64,000 nt of DNA from Symsagittifera roscoffensis (GCF_963678635.1 NC_087064.1:57976338-58040337), one strand, 5' to 3'; positions 1-10,215 are shown, counted from the first letter of the stretch. Notes: a model not told the origin generated them from the letters alone. Program-made: numbers and translations.

Positions 1-366
1 CCCTTATCTAATAACGCAAAGATCAACAATATTTTCCCAACTTGGACCTCAAAAACCCTCCAACCAAAATTGGTAAATTAGCCTAAAGTAAAAATACGAC
101 CGTATTCATTTGGCCTAAAGTACAAAAATCTCAAAATACCCCAGATCACCTGACAAATAAAAATAAAGCAAAGAGGACCTCCCGAACACCATGAAATTAG
201 CCCCCAACAACTTTTCACAAAACTCAACCCACTTGTCAAAAAATCAATAAACAACTCGACCACACTTGAAAATCGCCCCAAACAACAAAAAATGTTCGAT
301 CAAGAAATCACTTCTTAAATGCTCTTCTCTCGATTAGTCAATGTCTTTAAAAATACAATTTTTTAA
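1..366 (+). pseudogene. Decayed coding frame at window start
   Basis: The first forward frame reads as a plausible soluble protein with in-frame stops at TAG 79, TGA 151, TAA 316 and TAA 364. The stretch from 154 to 315 is open for 54 codons and is rich in Lys, Asn, Gln and Ser. The plus strand is A/C-rich and G-poor, as in the frames that follow, so I treat it as the tail of an upstream gene of the same element, cut by the window edge. A/C-rich DNA can stay open by chance, so support is weak. No family was recognised. Confidence 0.25.
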
Positions 367-515
367 ACATTTTTATAAACTTTTTCACAATACTTAAGCT
401 TTTATTCATATTTCTCTTTGATACCTTTGAAGCTTTTATAATAATTTTAATCATTTTTTGCAACATTTTTTAAATTTTTTTTCCCTATTTGAAATATATC
501 TCCAATTTTCCCAAA

Positions 516-785
516 TCATTGACCATATTCACAGGTACGATAACCCAAAGTTTATTTAAATGATACGAACAATTTTCAGTAGAACAGATATTTTTTTTAC
601 TAATTGTAATTTTTATAACATTTTTATCATCCCTAATATTGACAATGTGCAAATGTATAAAAAACGCAATAATCACATTCGCTTTAGCAACAATCCTCCT
701 AATTCTTTTCCTTGAAGAACACTACAATAAACATAAATTTTTTCACCAGAAAAAAATTAATCAGAATACTTTCAAAAATTGCTAA
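516..785 (+). pseudogene. Hydrophobic two-helix segment, one TGA
   Basis: This frame is open from 516 to a TAA at 783-785 apart from TGA 561-563. It encodes two hydrophobic stretches, at about 591-647 and 670-712, separated by a short Cys- and Lys-containing turn and followed by a charged His/Lys/Asn tail. This looks like a membrane anchor or a pair of transmembrane helices. It overlaps the next frame, which starts near 712. It may be the C-terminus of an upstream membrane protein of the same element, or a separate small protein. There is no ATG at a convincing place and no family was recognised. Confidence 0.3.
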
Positions 786-1907
786 CCAACAATCACACAA
801 TCAGTCTTCACTGACATCATCCCAAGAAAACCCGACAATACCTACATCTACCCAAAACCCCCAAATATCAACACGAATTTCTTTTCAAGATAACCCATAC
901 ACTTTTGAAGAACGACACGCTCGCTTATCCGAACTATTAGAACCAGTTCATCGACAGGCACCCCTAAGTGAACCAACATATAATTTATACCCAAAATTAC
1001 CACAAGAATTAAGTAGAATAAGACACATTACAGATCAGTCAAAATCAGAATACAATTGAAATAAACAGACAAATTATACATCCACGACGAAATAGAAATT
1101 TTCAAACCCCCCGAGTTCATTTTGATATACCCCAATCCCCATCACCAATTACTCCAGAAAACCCAAATAGCACATCACCAGAAACCCCTACACTTCTTTC
1201 ACAACGTAGCACCTCAAGTATACCCTCTGATTACTTAGGTTCAACTCCAACATCTGAACCAATACGTGACAATCCCTTTAACCCCCCCCCCCCCCCACCA
1301 AACATCACGACTACCATATTGGACAACACACTCATTCACACAAGGTGAACCAAATTTAATAAATGACCCAATAGATATTTCTAAGGATACAACAACATCA
1401 TCATCACTACCAGAAACATTATCACTACCATCAACACCATCAATAAGCCAGATTTCACCGACACCTTTCCTCCTAAATTTTCCAAATAACCTCGACGCTA
1501 GATATCGAGAACAATCATTAACAAATATCCCTTTAAGATTAGATTGGAACACGTTCACACCACCCCCACCATTATTTGGACAACATCCAGAAAGTAACTG
1601 ACTCCACAATAAGGCACTCAATAGACTACAATATAGACAAGACATCCACGAAGACATTCTTGACCATAACATCCAAATACTCCAACAAAATATTCTACAA
1701 TTAAAATTCGAAATCACTATTAAACTTAACAACATTGTTCAACATCCTTACCCATTAAACCCACCCAATATAACAGCTCAATCGCTACCACCACCATTTA
1801 TAACAACTGAAGTAATATATAAGTACGACAGATATACCAAAAAGACAATTGGTTACATCACATTTTATAACCCATACTCAGGATTATCATACATATGTAT
1901 ATTCTAA
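712..1907 (+). pseudogene. Ser/Thr/Pro/Gln-rich protein, split over three frames
   Basis: Three overlapping open frames form one relay: 712-1059, 1052-1348 and 1266-1907. The first is rich in Ser, Thr, Gln and Asn. The second is full of SP and TP pairs. The third continues the poly-Pro segment and ends in a more structured region at about 1602-1907 with Leu/Ile-rich heptad-like spacing. The switch from the second to the third frame falls on a run of 15 C (1282-1296), where slippage or sequencing error is easy. The third frame has TGA at 1599-1601 and then stays open to TAA 1905. There is no convincing ATG near 712. Low-complexity, proline-rich proteins like this are common as gag-like or accessory proteins, but no domain is recognisable. 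It overlaps the start of the glycoprotein frame at 1895. Confidence 0.4.
1282..1296 (+). repeat. Homopolymer run of 15 C
   Basis: Fifteen consecutive C bases encode part of a poly-proline stretch. The reading frame changes here, so an indel in this run could be biological or an assembly error. Confidence 0.9.
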
Positions 1908-3601
1908 AAATATTGATATTTCAACAAATCTTTTTTCTAATATTTTCCGATCAGAACACAAATCCTTCTCCTCGCACAGGACCCCAGGACTTATTAGTAA
2001 CACACTACGATTGTGAAGAAAATGAACAAAAAACACTACACAAATATGCAATAAATCAAGTATCACAATGCGAAACAGAACCACAAGCTATAGAAACTAC
2101 AAATGTAATAGCGACACTGTATTCAAAAGCCCGAGCAACAACAGTCGCAGGATATAAATTTACAGCAACATTTTCCGAAAAGAAAGTATATTGTTCACAA
2201 GTTTCAAACGGAAATAAAAACCGACTTGACCACGAATCATTCTACCAAAGTAATATAGAACGACTTCTACATCTAAATCTCGATGATTGTAAAAACGAAC
2301 TACTCAAACTAAATATCACAAGAAATTAAAACACCGACAGAAAACTAGTATATTTTCAAGTCTTTGCCGATTCTGTACATCAAGCAGAACTTGAAAGATA
2401 TCAAGGACATATAAAACTAGATGAAAAATACCCATACAACGGCGCACACGGAAGATTAACTTATGACATACACGATAAGCACTGGATACCACACATTGGT
2501 ATAAATAATCCTTCAAACTGCAAAGCAGACACAAAAAATAAAGGATATGCCACAGGTCACCCTCTAAACGAAGGAACATCATATATACCAGTTAACTTTC
2601 AAAAAAGCAATGGTCAACCTGGTGGAAAACTAAAGCCACATGACACTAGAAGTACACCTTTACAAGAACTATCACTAATGAATAACACTTATTTTGGTAA
2701 TATCCACCATGATATCCACTTAGATATGAAGTTAGACTACACGATTAGTCGAATTTTTCAAGAAATGTCACTCTTCGAATTAGAAACACTTCACCAACTA
2801 TGCGAATTAGAAAGGAAACAAATCCTACAATCACTCGCACTAGTATGATTGAAAATACCCTACGCAGGATATTTATTATCAGGAAATAGATCAAATTTTC
2901 TAGACTACGAAGGAAACATTTTTTGGTTTTATACTTGTACCAAAAAAGTATCACCACTATATGTTTTCGAAGATAAACGCTGCTATAAAAGAATCCCTAT
3001 ATTTTTTAAAAGTAAGGTACATTTTGTTGTCACACTTTCAAGACGAACATATTTTTGGGATACCGCAGTCCCATGTGGATCAAAAAATAGTCACAATGTA
3101 TACAATTGAACCCTGATGAAGATAAATATTATCTTCTTACTCCATACCCTACGTTAATGCAATCACTCAAAAAATTTTCAACCGAAAGCATCAGAGCTAT
3201 TGCTCGTAATCCAAATGTTGATTTACAATCAATTGGAATATATTCTAAATCAGATATCCAACATCACATTAGAACACAACAATTCCAAGAATTATTAACA
3301 CAAATGGACACTATACAAAGACAATCAATCGATCAAAACTTACGAAAATTTTCCGAAACCGCAGGATTTGCAGATATTTATACACAAGATTATAGCGGAT
3401 ATTTTAAAGATATTAAAGACTATATATATACCTAAACGGTGAAAAATACAGACCACAAGATATTTCACCTATAAATATTTTAAGCTTTGTTACCCTAAAA
3501 ATGAAATTCCCGATTTTCTAGGATGGCCCTATTACATCTTAGAAAAATTAACTATACTATACGCAATGTTTAATTTTATAGGATTTCTTTTTCACTTTTA
3601 A
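1895..3601 (+). pseudogene. Broken envelope-like glycoprotein
   Basis: An ATG at 1895 opens a frame whose first 20 or so residues look like a signal peptide. The mature part begins with an HYDC motif and has spaced cysteines in the first third, more near 2505, 2940 and 2980, and a PCG near 3081. The frame carries TAA at 2327-2329 and TGA at 2846-2848. It then shifts near 3106 (to the frame ending TAA 3433), again near 3425 (to TAG 3519) and again near 3506. The last piece has a hydrophobic, membrane-spanning stretch at about 3525-3598 and ends at TAA 3599. Signal peptide, scattered cysteines and a C-terminal anchor over about 565 codons fit an ectodomain glycoprotein of an LTR element or endogenous virus. 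The opening DC motif recalls chuvirus-type glycoproteins carried by some BEL/Pao elements, but that is memory of a family, not a search result. It cannot make a full protein as it stands. Confidence 0.5.
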
Positions 3602-3612
3602 AAGGAATCTAG

Positions 3613-4034
3613 AAGACATGCGCTATACACACACAAGTAAATAGACAAGCAAACGTAGCACGCATACTATTTGCAGGATTTTTTGGAATTTTTTCTTCAT
3701 CAATAAACAAATTTCATCTAGACGCACAAATAAAAGAATATAATACAAAAATAGCGACAAGACAGAACACGTACGACGAAGAACAAAATAACATAGAAGT
3801 AACACCTACCGCACCAAGTTGCCACCCCTACCACATAACCATCCATTATCCTTAGTCCCACGTAATTTCCGAAACCTAGCAATAACACATAACCCAAATT
3901 TTAGACCAAATATATCGCGAAGTCCCATACAACATATAATGACACATCATTCACAAGATGATAATACATATGAACAAATTATAGAAAAACCCCATACCAC
4001 CGCTTTTCAGTCTCACAATAATCATTTTTTTTAG
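3613..4034 (+). pseudogene. Hydrophobic segment plus charged helix, two frames
   Basis: The frame from 3613 to TAG 3853 has no ATG. It encodes a short glycine/phenylalanine-rich hydrophobic run at about 3664-3702, followed by a charged, heptad-like stretch rich in Lys, Glu, Gln and Asn. The frame then moves to the one open at 3819-4034, a Pro/His/Asn-rich stretch ending in TAG 4032-4034. A hydrophobic run followed by a charged helix resembles the fusion-peptide end of a transmembrane envelope subunit, but this is only a resemblance. It lies directly after the anchor of the glycoprotein frame and in frame with the next ORF across the TAG. Confidence 0.3.
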
Positions 4035-4040
4035 CCCACG

Positions 4041-4949
4041 ATGAGCCGACAACTTGGATCCCTGCACCGCTCAAATTCCCACCCAACCAACATCCACACT
4101 CCAATCCCAATAATCCCACTTTTTGCTTTCCCACCACCCGATTTCCCAACTATTAATATATCATCAAGCACGAATTCGGATACTAACTCAGATATTTCAG
4201 TTTTATACTCCATCTCACAATTTAATAACCCTAATATAGAAAGCCCTGACGAATTTGTAGACTCCGAACCATCTCCATCCAATAATTTTCAAACCAACTT
4301 GTCAGTTTTTTCAAAACACCTTTTTCAACCAATCCCACCAAATATTTCACTCCCATCTGTTTCCACTACTTCTGGTGCTTCGCAAGTAACCCCAACCTAC
4401 TCTCCACTTCATTCCGACCGATCATCTAATAATTCTCCAGATACCCCCCAAATTTCCCAGAAACTCGATAATTTTATCACCCTTCAACAACAGTTAATAC
4501 ACCCTAACACCCTCACCATACATCAAGTTTCCTCCACAATAGGATCCTCAAACCCACCTACTCCTACACCCTCCTCAGCTTACACTGCATCATTAGCACA
4601 ATCATCCACATCCGTCGAAACATCTAATAGCACTAACCGAGCTTACCGCACTTTTAAAAGGAAATTCACGAACCATCCATTCCCGACCAAACCAGGAACA
4701 GCCTGTGAATATATTAATCATCCACAACACACCAACACGAAAGATTTTCTAGCAACCACCTTACCCTCATTCCCACAATATACATTAAACACACCTAACG
4801 ACACTAACGACACACGTAGTTTTGTAGATGAACATGTTTTAGTGCCCACACTTCACTGGACAGCATATTATCATTTTACTAATCCCCTTTGCCTGCCACT
4901 ATCTAGTACTCATGACGACATAGAAAAGCATAAAAAATATGCTATATAG
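4041..4949 (+). CDS. 302-residue Ser/Pro/Thr/Asn-rich protein
   Basis: This is the longest ATG-started ORF in the window. The first 200 or so residues are low complexity, dominated by Ser, Pro, Thr and Asn with many SP and TP pairs, as in a disordered or heavily O-glycosylated region. The last 100 residues are more ordered and include a basic patch (about 4651-4680), aromatic residues and a few cysteines. The upstream frame 3819-4034 is in the same phase and separated only by TAG 4032-4034, so the true start may lie further upstream. The next frame (4939) overlaps by 11 bases in a different phase. No family was recognised. It may be the only uninterrupted piece of a larger broken gene. Confidence 0.45.
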   Translation: MSRQLGSLHRSNSHPTNIHTPIPIIPLFAFPPPDFPTINISSSTNSDTNSDISVLYSISQFNNPNIESPDEFVDSEPSPSNNFQTNLSVFSKHLFQPIPPNISLPSVSTTSGASQVTPTYSPLHSDRSSNNSPDTPQISQKLDNFITLQQQLIHPNTLTIHQVSSTIGSSNPPTPTPSSAYTASLAQSSTSVETSNSTNRAYRTFKRKFTNHPFPTKPGTACEYINHPQHTNTKDFLATTLPSFPQYTLNTPNDTNDTRSFVDEHVLVPTLHWTAYYHFTNPLCLPLSSTHDDIEKHKKYAI

Positions 4950-5853
4950 ACTCACCGCAACACTAACACCTAGACAATTTACTTATATAGGATATAAAAA
5001 ATTACTAAAAACTTTCATTGCCTCTCGTGCTAACGAATTTACAATAGAATATTACGACCATAATATCATTCGAACTAATCAAGACCAATTTCTAGATGAC
5101 GACCGCTTCGCTAACCCACAACTAACAGAAAAATTTTTCATCAAAACTTCATAAGTATTCACACTTAATATTTTTGATAGAAAATATGATCACATCTTTT
5201 CTGAAGCACTAAATGATATTCAAGCTTACGAAAGTTTTAAAGACAATTTTCAGTTATTTTCACTAACCTTTCACTTCCTTGCACCACATGAACGCGATTT
5301 GCACTGTTCACACGACATTATGTTACGCACTGAACAGACTCATACATATACATACTATCGCTTCATACAAAATCATTTTGATTTACATACTCCATCAAGA
5401 CAACCACACCATCGTTTTCAGTTTCTTAACTCGAAGTACACTTCACCATTTTTTCTTAATTTCACTTATTGCATCAAAGATACTAACCTCCACGGCATCC
5501 TCCGCAATTATGACCCAGTAACACAAATGTAATAATTTTGTCCCATCACGAAGACCTTTAACGCCGAAGAATCCAGACCCTTCCGTATCCCACATGAATT
5601 TATCCAGCCTATAGAAATCCCAATATTAGAATTCATTCACAAAACTAAATATAATCACAAAATTTATAACCTCATTCAAAACACACCTTATGAGTTTGCA
5701 GTAGGCACCGAAGATCTAAAAACCATTAAAGCACTTCAATTGCTTTGGTCACTGCTCCAAATTAAAAACATCATTCATATACTAACAAAATTACTAACAA
5801 CATCGGTCATGATACACGACATCTTCCCCCACGGCTTTTTCCTAGACAATTAA
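4939..5853 (+). pseudogene. Unknown protein, one frame with internal TAA codons
   Basis: One phase stays open from 4939 to TAA 5851-5853 apart from TAA 5152-5154 and a TAA TAA pair at 5530-5535. The encoded protein is ordered rather than low complexity, with Tyr, Phe, His, Asp and Leu in mixed patterns. The piece after 5536 is equally protein-like, so the stops probably arose by mutation. Three bases after the last stop a textbook donor CAG|GTAAGT follows, so the 3' end is next to a spliced junction. No family was recognised. It could be the C-terminal part of the gene that contains the 302-residue ORF, after a frameshift near 4940. Confidence 0.4.
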
Positions 5854-5856
5854 CAG

Positions 5857-5941
5857 GTAAGTATAATTTGAAAATATTCTTCACTAATAAATTTAAATTA
5901 GTACTAAACATTCTTTATTCATGTTTCTTTTATATTTCTAG
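5857..5941 (+). other. Probable 85-base intron
   Basis: The donor CAG|GTAAGTAT and the acceptor TTATATTTCTAG bound an AT-rich 85-base segment. The length and signals fit a short nematode-type intron. It lies directly after the frame ending at 5853, so the element appears to make at least one spliced transcript. Confidence 0.55.
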
Positions 5942-5951
5942 TCTTCATACC

Positions 5952-6038
5952 ATGATCATCTGCAAAAAACAGAAAAGAAAAAGAAAAAATAAACTTGTTA
6001 AAATTCTTCTAAGCTTCATTATATTTTGCACAAGATAA
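5952..6038 (+). CDS. Small ORF with Lys/Arg cluster after the intron
   Basis: An ATG ten bases into the downstream exon opens 28 codons. Residues 5-15 are almost all Lys and Arg (KKQKRKRKNK), followed by a hydrophobic stretch and a stop. The cluster could act as a nuclear-localisation or RNA-binding motif, or be the C-terminal tail of a spliced protein. An AATAAA-like sequence at about 6042 follows closely. The ORF is short and in A-rich DNA, so chance is a real alternative. Confidence 0.2.
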   Translation: MIICKKQKRKRKNKLVKILLSFIIFCTR

Positions 6039-7017
6039 TATAATAAAATTCATACCAAATGTAGTAAATTAATTTATAAATTGTTTCCCCATAAAGCAGT
6101 AAATTTAATTACGATAAAAATTTATAACTTTAAATTTTCCCAAAAAAGCAGTAAATTTGAAATTCTATGTAATAAATTGATAAAATGAAAATGCAGTACT
6201 AACCTTTTGATATTTTCATTTACTCGCACAAGAATTCTATCCAAACTCGCACAGCTCGCCCACGAAGAATTGTTTAAATAATGATTTTGAGGTTCAAGTT
6301 TTAACACTCAACAACTCTAACTCACGATAACAAGTTTCAAACTTTCCTTTAACCCGGTTGGAAAGGATTTAGATACTAAACCAAACTAACCAACGCAGCT
6401 TACTAAACACCACAAATCATAAAACAACAGCATGACTAAGAAAAGAAAACCAACGGTACCCAAACCGGATTAACTCAGTTTAAAACTGGATAATTTATTC
6501 TTTTAAAGACTATTATAAAGTCTAAGAAAGAAATAATAAAACACAAAAAAAGTCGCAAGACAAACCCATACCAAAAACATTTTGATTTTTGAAAAAAGGA
6601 CACAACCAAAGAAACATAAGAAAGACCAACATAAACCCAACATAAAACGTTATCACATAATAGGACCTCTGAAAGAAACAGCTCGAAATCATAATCCCAC
6701 TCCTGGCCTAACCCACCAGAGAGGACGTCCTGAGCCTGCTCTATAGCCGGCCTAACCCACCGCGCTACATCCACGCTTTGTGACCACACTTCTATTTTTA
6801 ATAAGAGGTACACAAGGGTGAGTAACTCTTCAAAATAACCGAACTAAAACAAAATGCTTTTGTGAAAACAACTAACTAAATTCATGATTAAAAAACCGAA
6901 CTAATAAAATTTTATAAAATGTAAATCATACCTTGCAGTAAATAGATCAACACACAACAACAAAGACGAACATCCAAAGACAAAATGATTCCATCATACT
7001 CGAACAAGAATGGCTAA
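6039..7017 (+). other. A/C-rich stretch without a clear gene
   Basis: The G-poor composition of the upstream frames continues. GCAGTAAATTT is repeated several times between 6060 and 6160. A 112-codon open frame exists on the minus strand at 6475-6813, but an antisense frame in A/C-rich DNA is expected to be open and tryptophan-rich, so I do not call it. On the minus strand at about 6770-6745 a sequence resembles a tRNA-type A box. Confidence 0.4.
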
Positions 7018-7443
7018 CCACAACCGATATGCCGTCCACAATCACAACTCAAAGGATTTAGAGTACGACTTGACTTCGCAGAAAAGGACTTCATTGAACT
7101 AGATCAATGACCACCTCGATGTTCAAGTATACGTACAGATCCGAGTTACGAGGCATCCCTTCCACACACGATCTCCACGCCATTCCCAGACGAGGTTGAA
7201 CACAAAACAAGTTCTCTACATAATACAGAAAAACCCGTCATAGCAAACCATTTTGAAATCAAATTGATTTCATTGGGGAACACAGTCGTTGTCACATGAC
7301 GACACAACGATTGATGTCCCGAACTCCAGCGTCCTGGAACATCTTTAAACAAAGGAACCGGACAAGAATATGATGTTCGCCAAATACCAACGTTCATCAT
7401 CCATCCTTTGAATTGCAGAAAGGTAATTCTAAAAACTCTGTAA
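7018..7443 (+). pseudogene. Frame of 142 codons interrupted only by TGA
   Basis: This phase runs from 7018 to TAA 7441-7443. Its only internal stops are TGA at 7108, 7297 and 7312. Each sits where a tryptophan would fit well between Val/Thr, Arg/His/Asp and Pro/Cys residues. The product is ordered, with Glu, Asp, His, Ile and two Cys in the last third. No family was recognised. An 84-codon minus-strand ORF (7146-7400, starting ATG ATG) covers the same bases and cannot be excluded as the true gene. The frame ends at the proposed LTR boundary. Confidence 0.35.
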
Positions 7444-8090
7444 AACCCGGATGGGTGGAACCTGATCTAAACTATATTTTATGATTGGATAAATTGGATA
7501 TTTTACCACTGTAAAGTATTTAATATTAACCAATCATAATCCATCTAACTAACAACCCACTTATTTGTAAGTGCTGAAATTACTTGTAATTTCAGCACCA
7601 GAGAGATTCGAATTTAACTTAGAAATTAGTTGTCTCTCCAAGAGAACTTAAACAGCCGCAATAAACCAGTATACCCTAGATCTATTGAGCCTAGCAGAGA
7701 CTAGTTAAACACCCTGAGACTAGAAAGTATAAGAGTAAGATTAGGATCAGTATTAGACTAAGAAGTTGCCCGAATCTATCCGGCCGAAAATAAGATAGCG
7801 TGACGAGCAGACGGTGTACCCTATCCGAAATTACTCTATGAGTTAACCACATCGGTTCTAACTCATTTTTGAAAGTCAGAACTGCCTCGGAGTAAATATC
7901 GTAATATAGTTTTCAGATAAAAACTTTTCTTTCTTCATTTGCTCAGAATCGCACTTTGAAAATATGACGAACGCCATGAGTTTACAGCTAAATTGCCCTA
8001 GTTAAGCCATTTATTTGTTTTATTTATTTTTAGGCCGTATTAATAAACAATTTACGCTTTGTTCAAAGTATAAAAAACCAACACAAGGAA
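7440..8090 (+). repeat. Possible 3' LTR-like segment
   Basis: Here the A/C-rich, G-poor composition stops. The segment begins TGTAAAACCC, has a TATA-like sequence near 7475, a perfect 28-base hairpin at 7571-7598, an AATAAA at about 7648 and a second AATAAA near 8041, and could end in ACACA near 8087. These are the expected parts of a 3' LTR after an env region. No 5' copy lies in the window, so neither the ends nor a target duplication can be confirmed. Confidence 0.25.
7571..7598. repeat. Perfect 13-base inverted repeat (hairpin)
   Basis: GTGCTGAAATTAC and its exact reverse complement are separated by TT. It is the strongest short hairpin in the first 8 kb and could form in RNA or cruciform DNA. 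Confidence 0.85.
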
Positions 8091-9017
8091 TGGTTGACAA
8101 TTTCATCAAAATTTTTTTAAAATCGAGTCTTTTTATTTTTTGACAACTTGTTTTACAACTTTTGACTCCATTTATTGATGCAGTTTTTTTGGGTTCATAA
8201 TGAATGATGTGAATTAGCTCACTCTCTCAAGGCGGCATAGTAAAATTAGAAACTGAGACTATTGACTGAAATTGGAAACGTAATGTTTCCTCCGTTCCCC
8301 ACATCGCTTTTCCATTTGGTAGTTTGATTTGATTATGCACTTTCAATTTCTCACAACTTTTTTTAAATCTTTTTTTTTGTTAGCGAAGTTTTTTGGCAAT
8401 GCCACTGAAACTACCCAGGGCTGCCTCTTTACACTGCTAGGGTTGCCTATAAATTGCTAGTCATAAAATTTCATTTATTAAGGTTGTATCATGGCTCATC
8501 ATATAATTTGTATTAATGAGAATTATGTGACGAGCAGTTTTATGGTGGCACTAAATTGTCAGAGCAAATTTTCAAAATAGTTTCAGAGCATCATATTTCT
8601 GATGCGAAAAACAGATTTTGTACTCAAATAGTCCACAAAAGAAATAATGCGTGCCAAATTTTTTACGACCACAATGTATTAAGTAGTCCAGGGTGCTCTT
8701 TGAATTTTTTCTGCTCTTATAGATATCAGTACTCTTCTTTTCTGAAATCTCCTCTCCATTTTTTTGACAAAACTGTTGAATTTTCTGTGTTTCTATACAT
8801 GTTATAACTAAAACATTCTCCATCTGTCCACTACTCTTGTAGTTTTTTGTAGTAGCTTAACCTTAAAATTTGGTGAATGTCCAATTCAGACATCGAAAAC
8901 GCTTTTGATAGAAACATGTTTTTTTTTCTGAAATAAGCAAAGAAACTTGAAAAAACTCGAATTGTTGTAGCATTTTTAATTTATTTTGTAATAACAATCA
9001 CCACAAAAGGTTTTTTC
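8091..9017 (-). other. Mostly non-coding; 83-codon minus-strand ORF at 8572-8823
   Basis: The minus-strand ORF starts with ATG at 8823 and ends with TGA at 8572. The product is Lys-rich and has seven cysteines and three histidines, with a Cys/His-containing second half that could bind metal, loosely like the zinc-finger exons of transposases. A plus-strand ORF of the same length overlaps it. Neither has a clear splice context. Apart from this I see nothing. Confidence 0.25.
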
Positions 9018-9445
9018 ACTATTTAGAGTCTAATTACTTTTTAGGAATTTCATGCAGCCAATCAAAACCTCAATGTAAGGTAAAACAAATTGAAAACAAC
9101 CAGTAAAGTTTGGAAATTCGAAAAAAAAAATATGTTTTCAACTAAATATACATTTTGTTAGTAATTTTGTTCAAATAAGACAAATGTTTCTTAATTTTTG
9201 ATAAAAGCAGTATTTAAATAAGTTTTTCTTAAGCAAATACTGGAAAATCATTTGATAATTGGATAGTGTTTTATGTCAATTTTGATTAAATTTTGTGGCT
9301 TTGTCTGACTTTTCCTCAGATATCCTAGCTCTAAATGTGCATTTCAGTGACAAAAAATAGTTTTTAACCAAAAATTTTTCAATAACCAAACACAACACAT
9401 CACAAAGCATTACTGAGGCTTACAAATATCAACAAACATAAAGTC
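9018..9445 (+). repeat. Left outer arm of fold-back element
   Basis: The arm matches the reverse complement of 11850-12287 with scattered mismatches and small indels. The outer end lies at TTTAGAGTCTAATTA (about 9024) and its partner ends near 12287. Together with the inner arms it forms one long inverted repeat interrupted at 9446-10880. Confidence 0.75.
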
Positions 9446-9962
9446 TACCGAAAATTGGGACAGTTCTTTGAATTCGTTCAAAGTATAGTTGACATAGGCA
9501 ACTTGTTTCATTGCATTATTCTCTTTTGCAGTGAAGAGTCAAATCTGAATGTAGGGTGGCTTTTTAACACTGTACTTGTTGATTGTGACACACACCTTCC
9601 TCATGTTGTATTGTGCCATTTCATATACTCTAGAGCTTCTGATCCATAGTTGATTCTTTGCCAGATTTGGCTTCATATATGGGTACGAGTCCAAGGTTTT
9701 CAGCATCGTGAATAACGGTATTCCGGATTGTCGATATTTCTTCTCCTTCTTTTTCACTAAGATGAATTGGTTGAGACGCTCCAAATTGTCCCAAAATATT
9801 ATTTTGTAGTAGTTGAAAGCACGGTTCAAAATTAATTTTTCCCTTGTAGTATTTTTGGAACCAAACAAATCTCCCAAACCTTGTTTGATTTTTTGAGAAT
9901 TCAAAATAATTGGGACTAGTGTCTTTTCTAGAGTACATTTTTGAAGGGCAAACTGATCAGAT
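9410..9962 (-). pseudogene. Unknown gene exon, one internal TGA
   Basis: On the minus strand an acceptor-like TTCATCTGATCAG ends at about 9962 and leads into a frame of about 140 codons. It stops at TGA 9539-9541 and then stays open in the same phase for 42 more codons to TAA 9412-9410. The product is rich in Lys, Tyr, Ile and Asn, with an FWDNLERLNQF segment and no low complexity. A second overlapping minus-strand frame (9938-9630) is also open. The exon lies in the segment that interrupts the left arm of the fold-back element. It may be part of a transposon's own protein, but no transposase motif was recognised. Confidence 0.3.
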
Positions 9963-10215
9963 GAAGAGAAATGAAAGGAATGATTTTGAGATTAAATAAA
10001 AATGGAAATAAACAATATGAGTCATCGCGATTTCAATACATGGAAGTAGTATCAAATATGGAATGTTTTGTTTGAAATTTCCATATATCGAAATTGAGTA
10101 GGCGTTACTTTTACTATATAAATTCACAATTGTTAGCAAAATCTTTTTTCCCAATGGCGGCTGCTATGTGTCAAGCTCTTCCCAGTTTTTTTTCAGATTA
10201 CAGTAAAAATCGCTA

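Noticed and set aside
6475-6813. 112-codon minus-strand ORF, tryptophan-rich and hydrophobic
   Set aside because: It is antisense to A/C-rich DNA, which makes T/G-rich, stop-poor frames; no start context or family support.
1-7443. Mitochondrial insertion (TGA as Trp)
   Set aside because: No mitochondrial protein, rRNA or tRNA is recognisable, TAA stops also interrupt the frames, and frameshifts point to ordinary decay.
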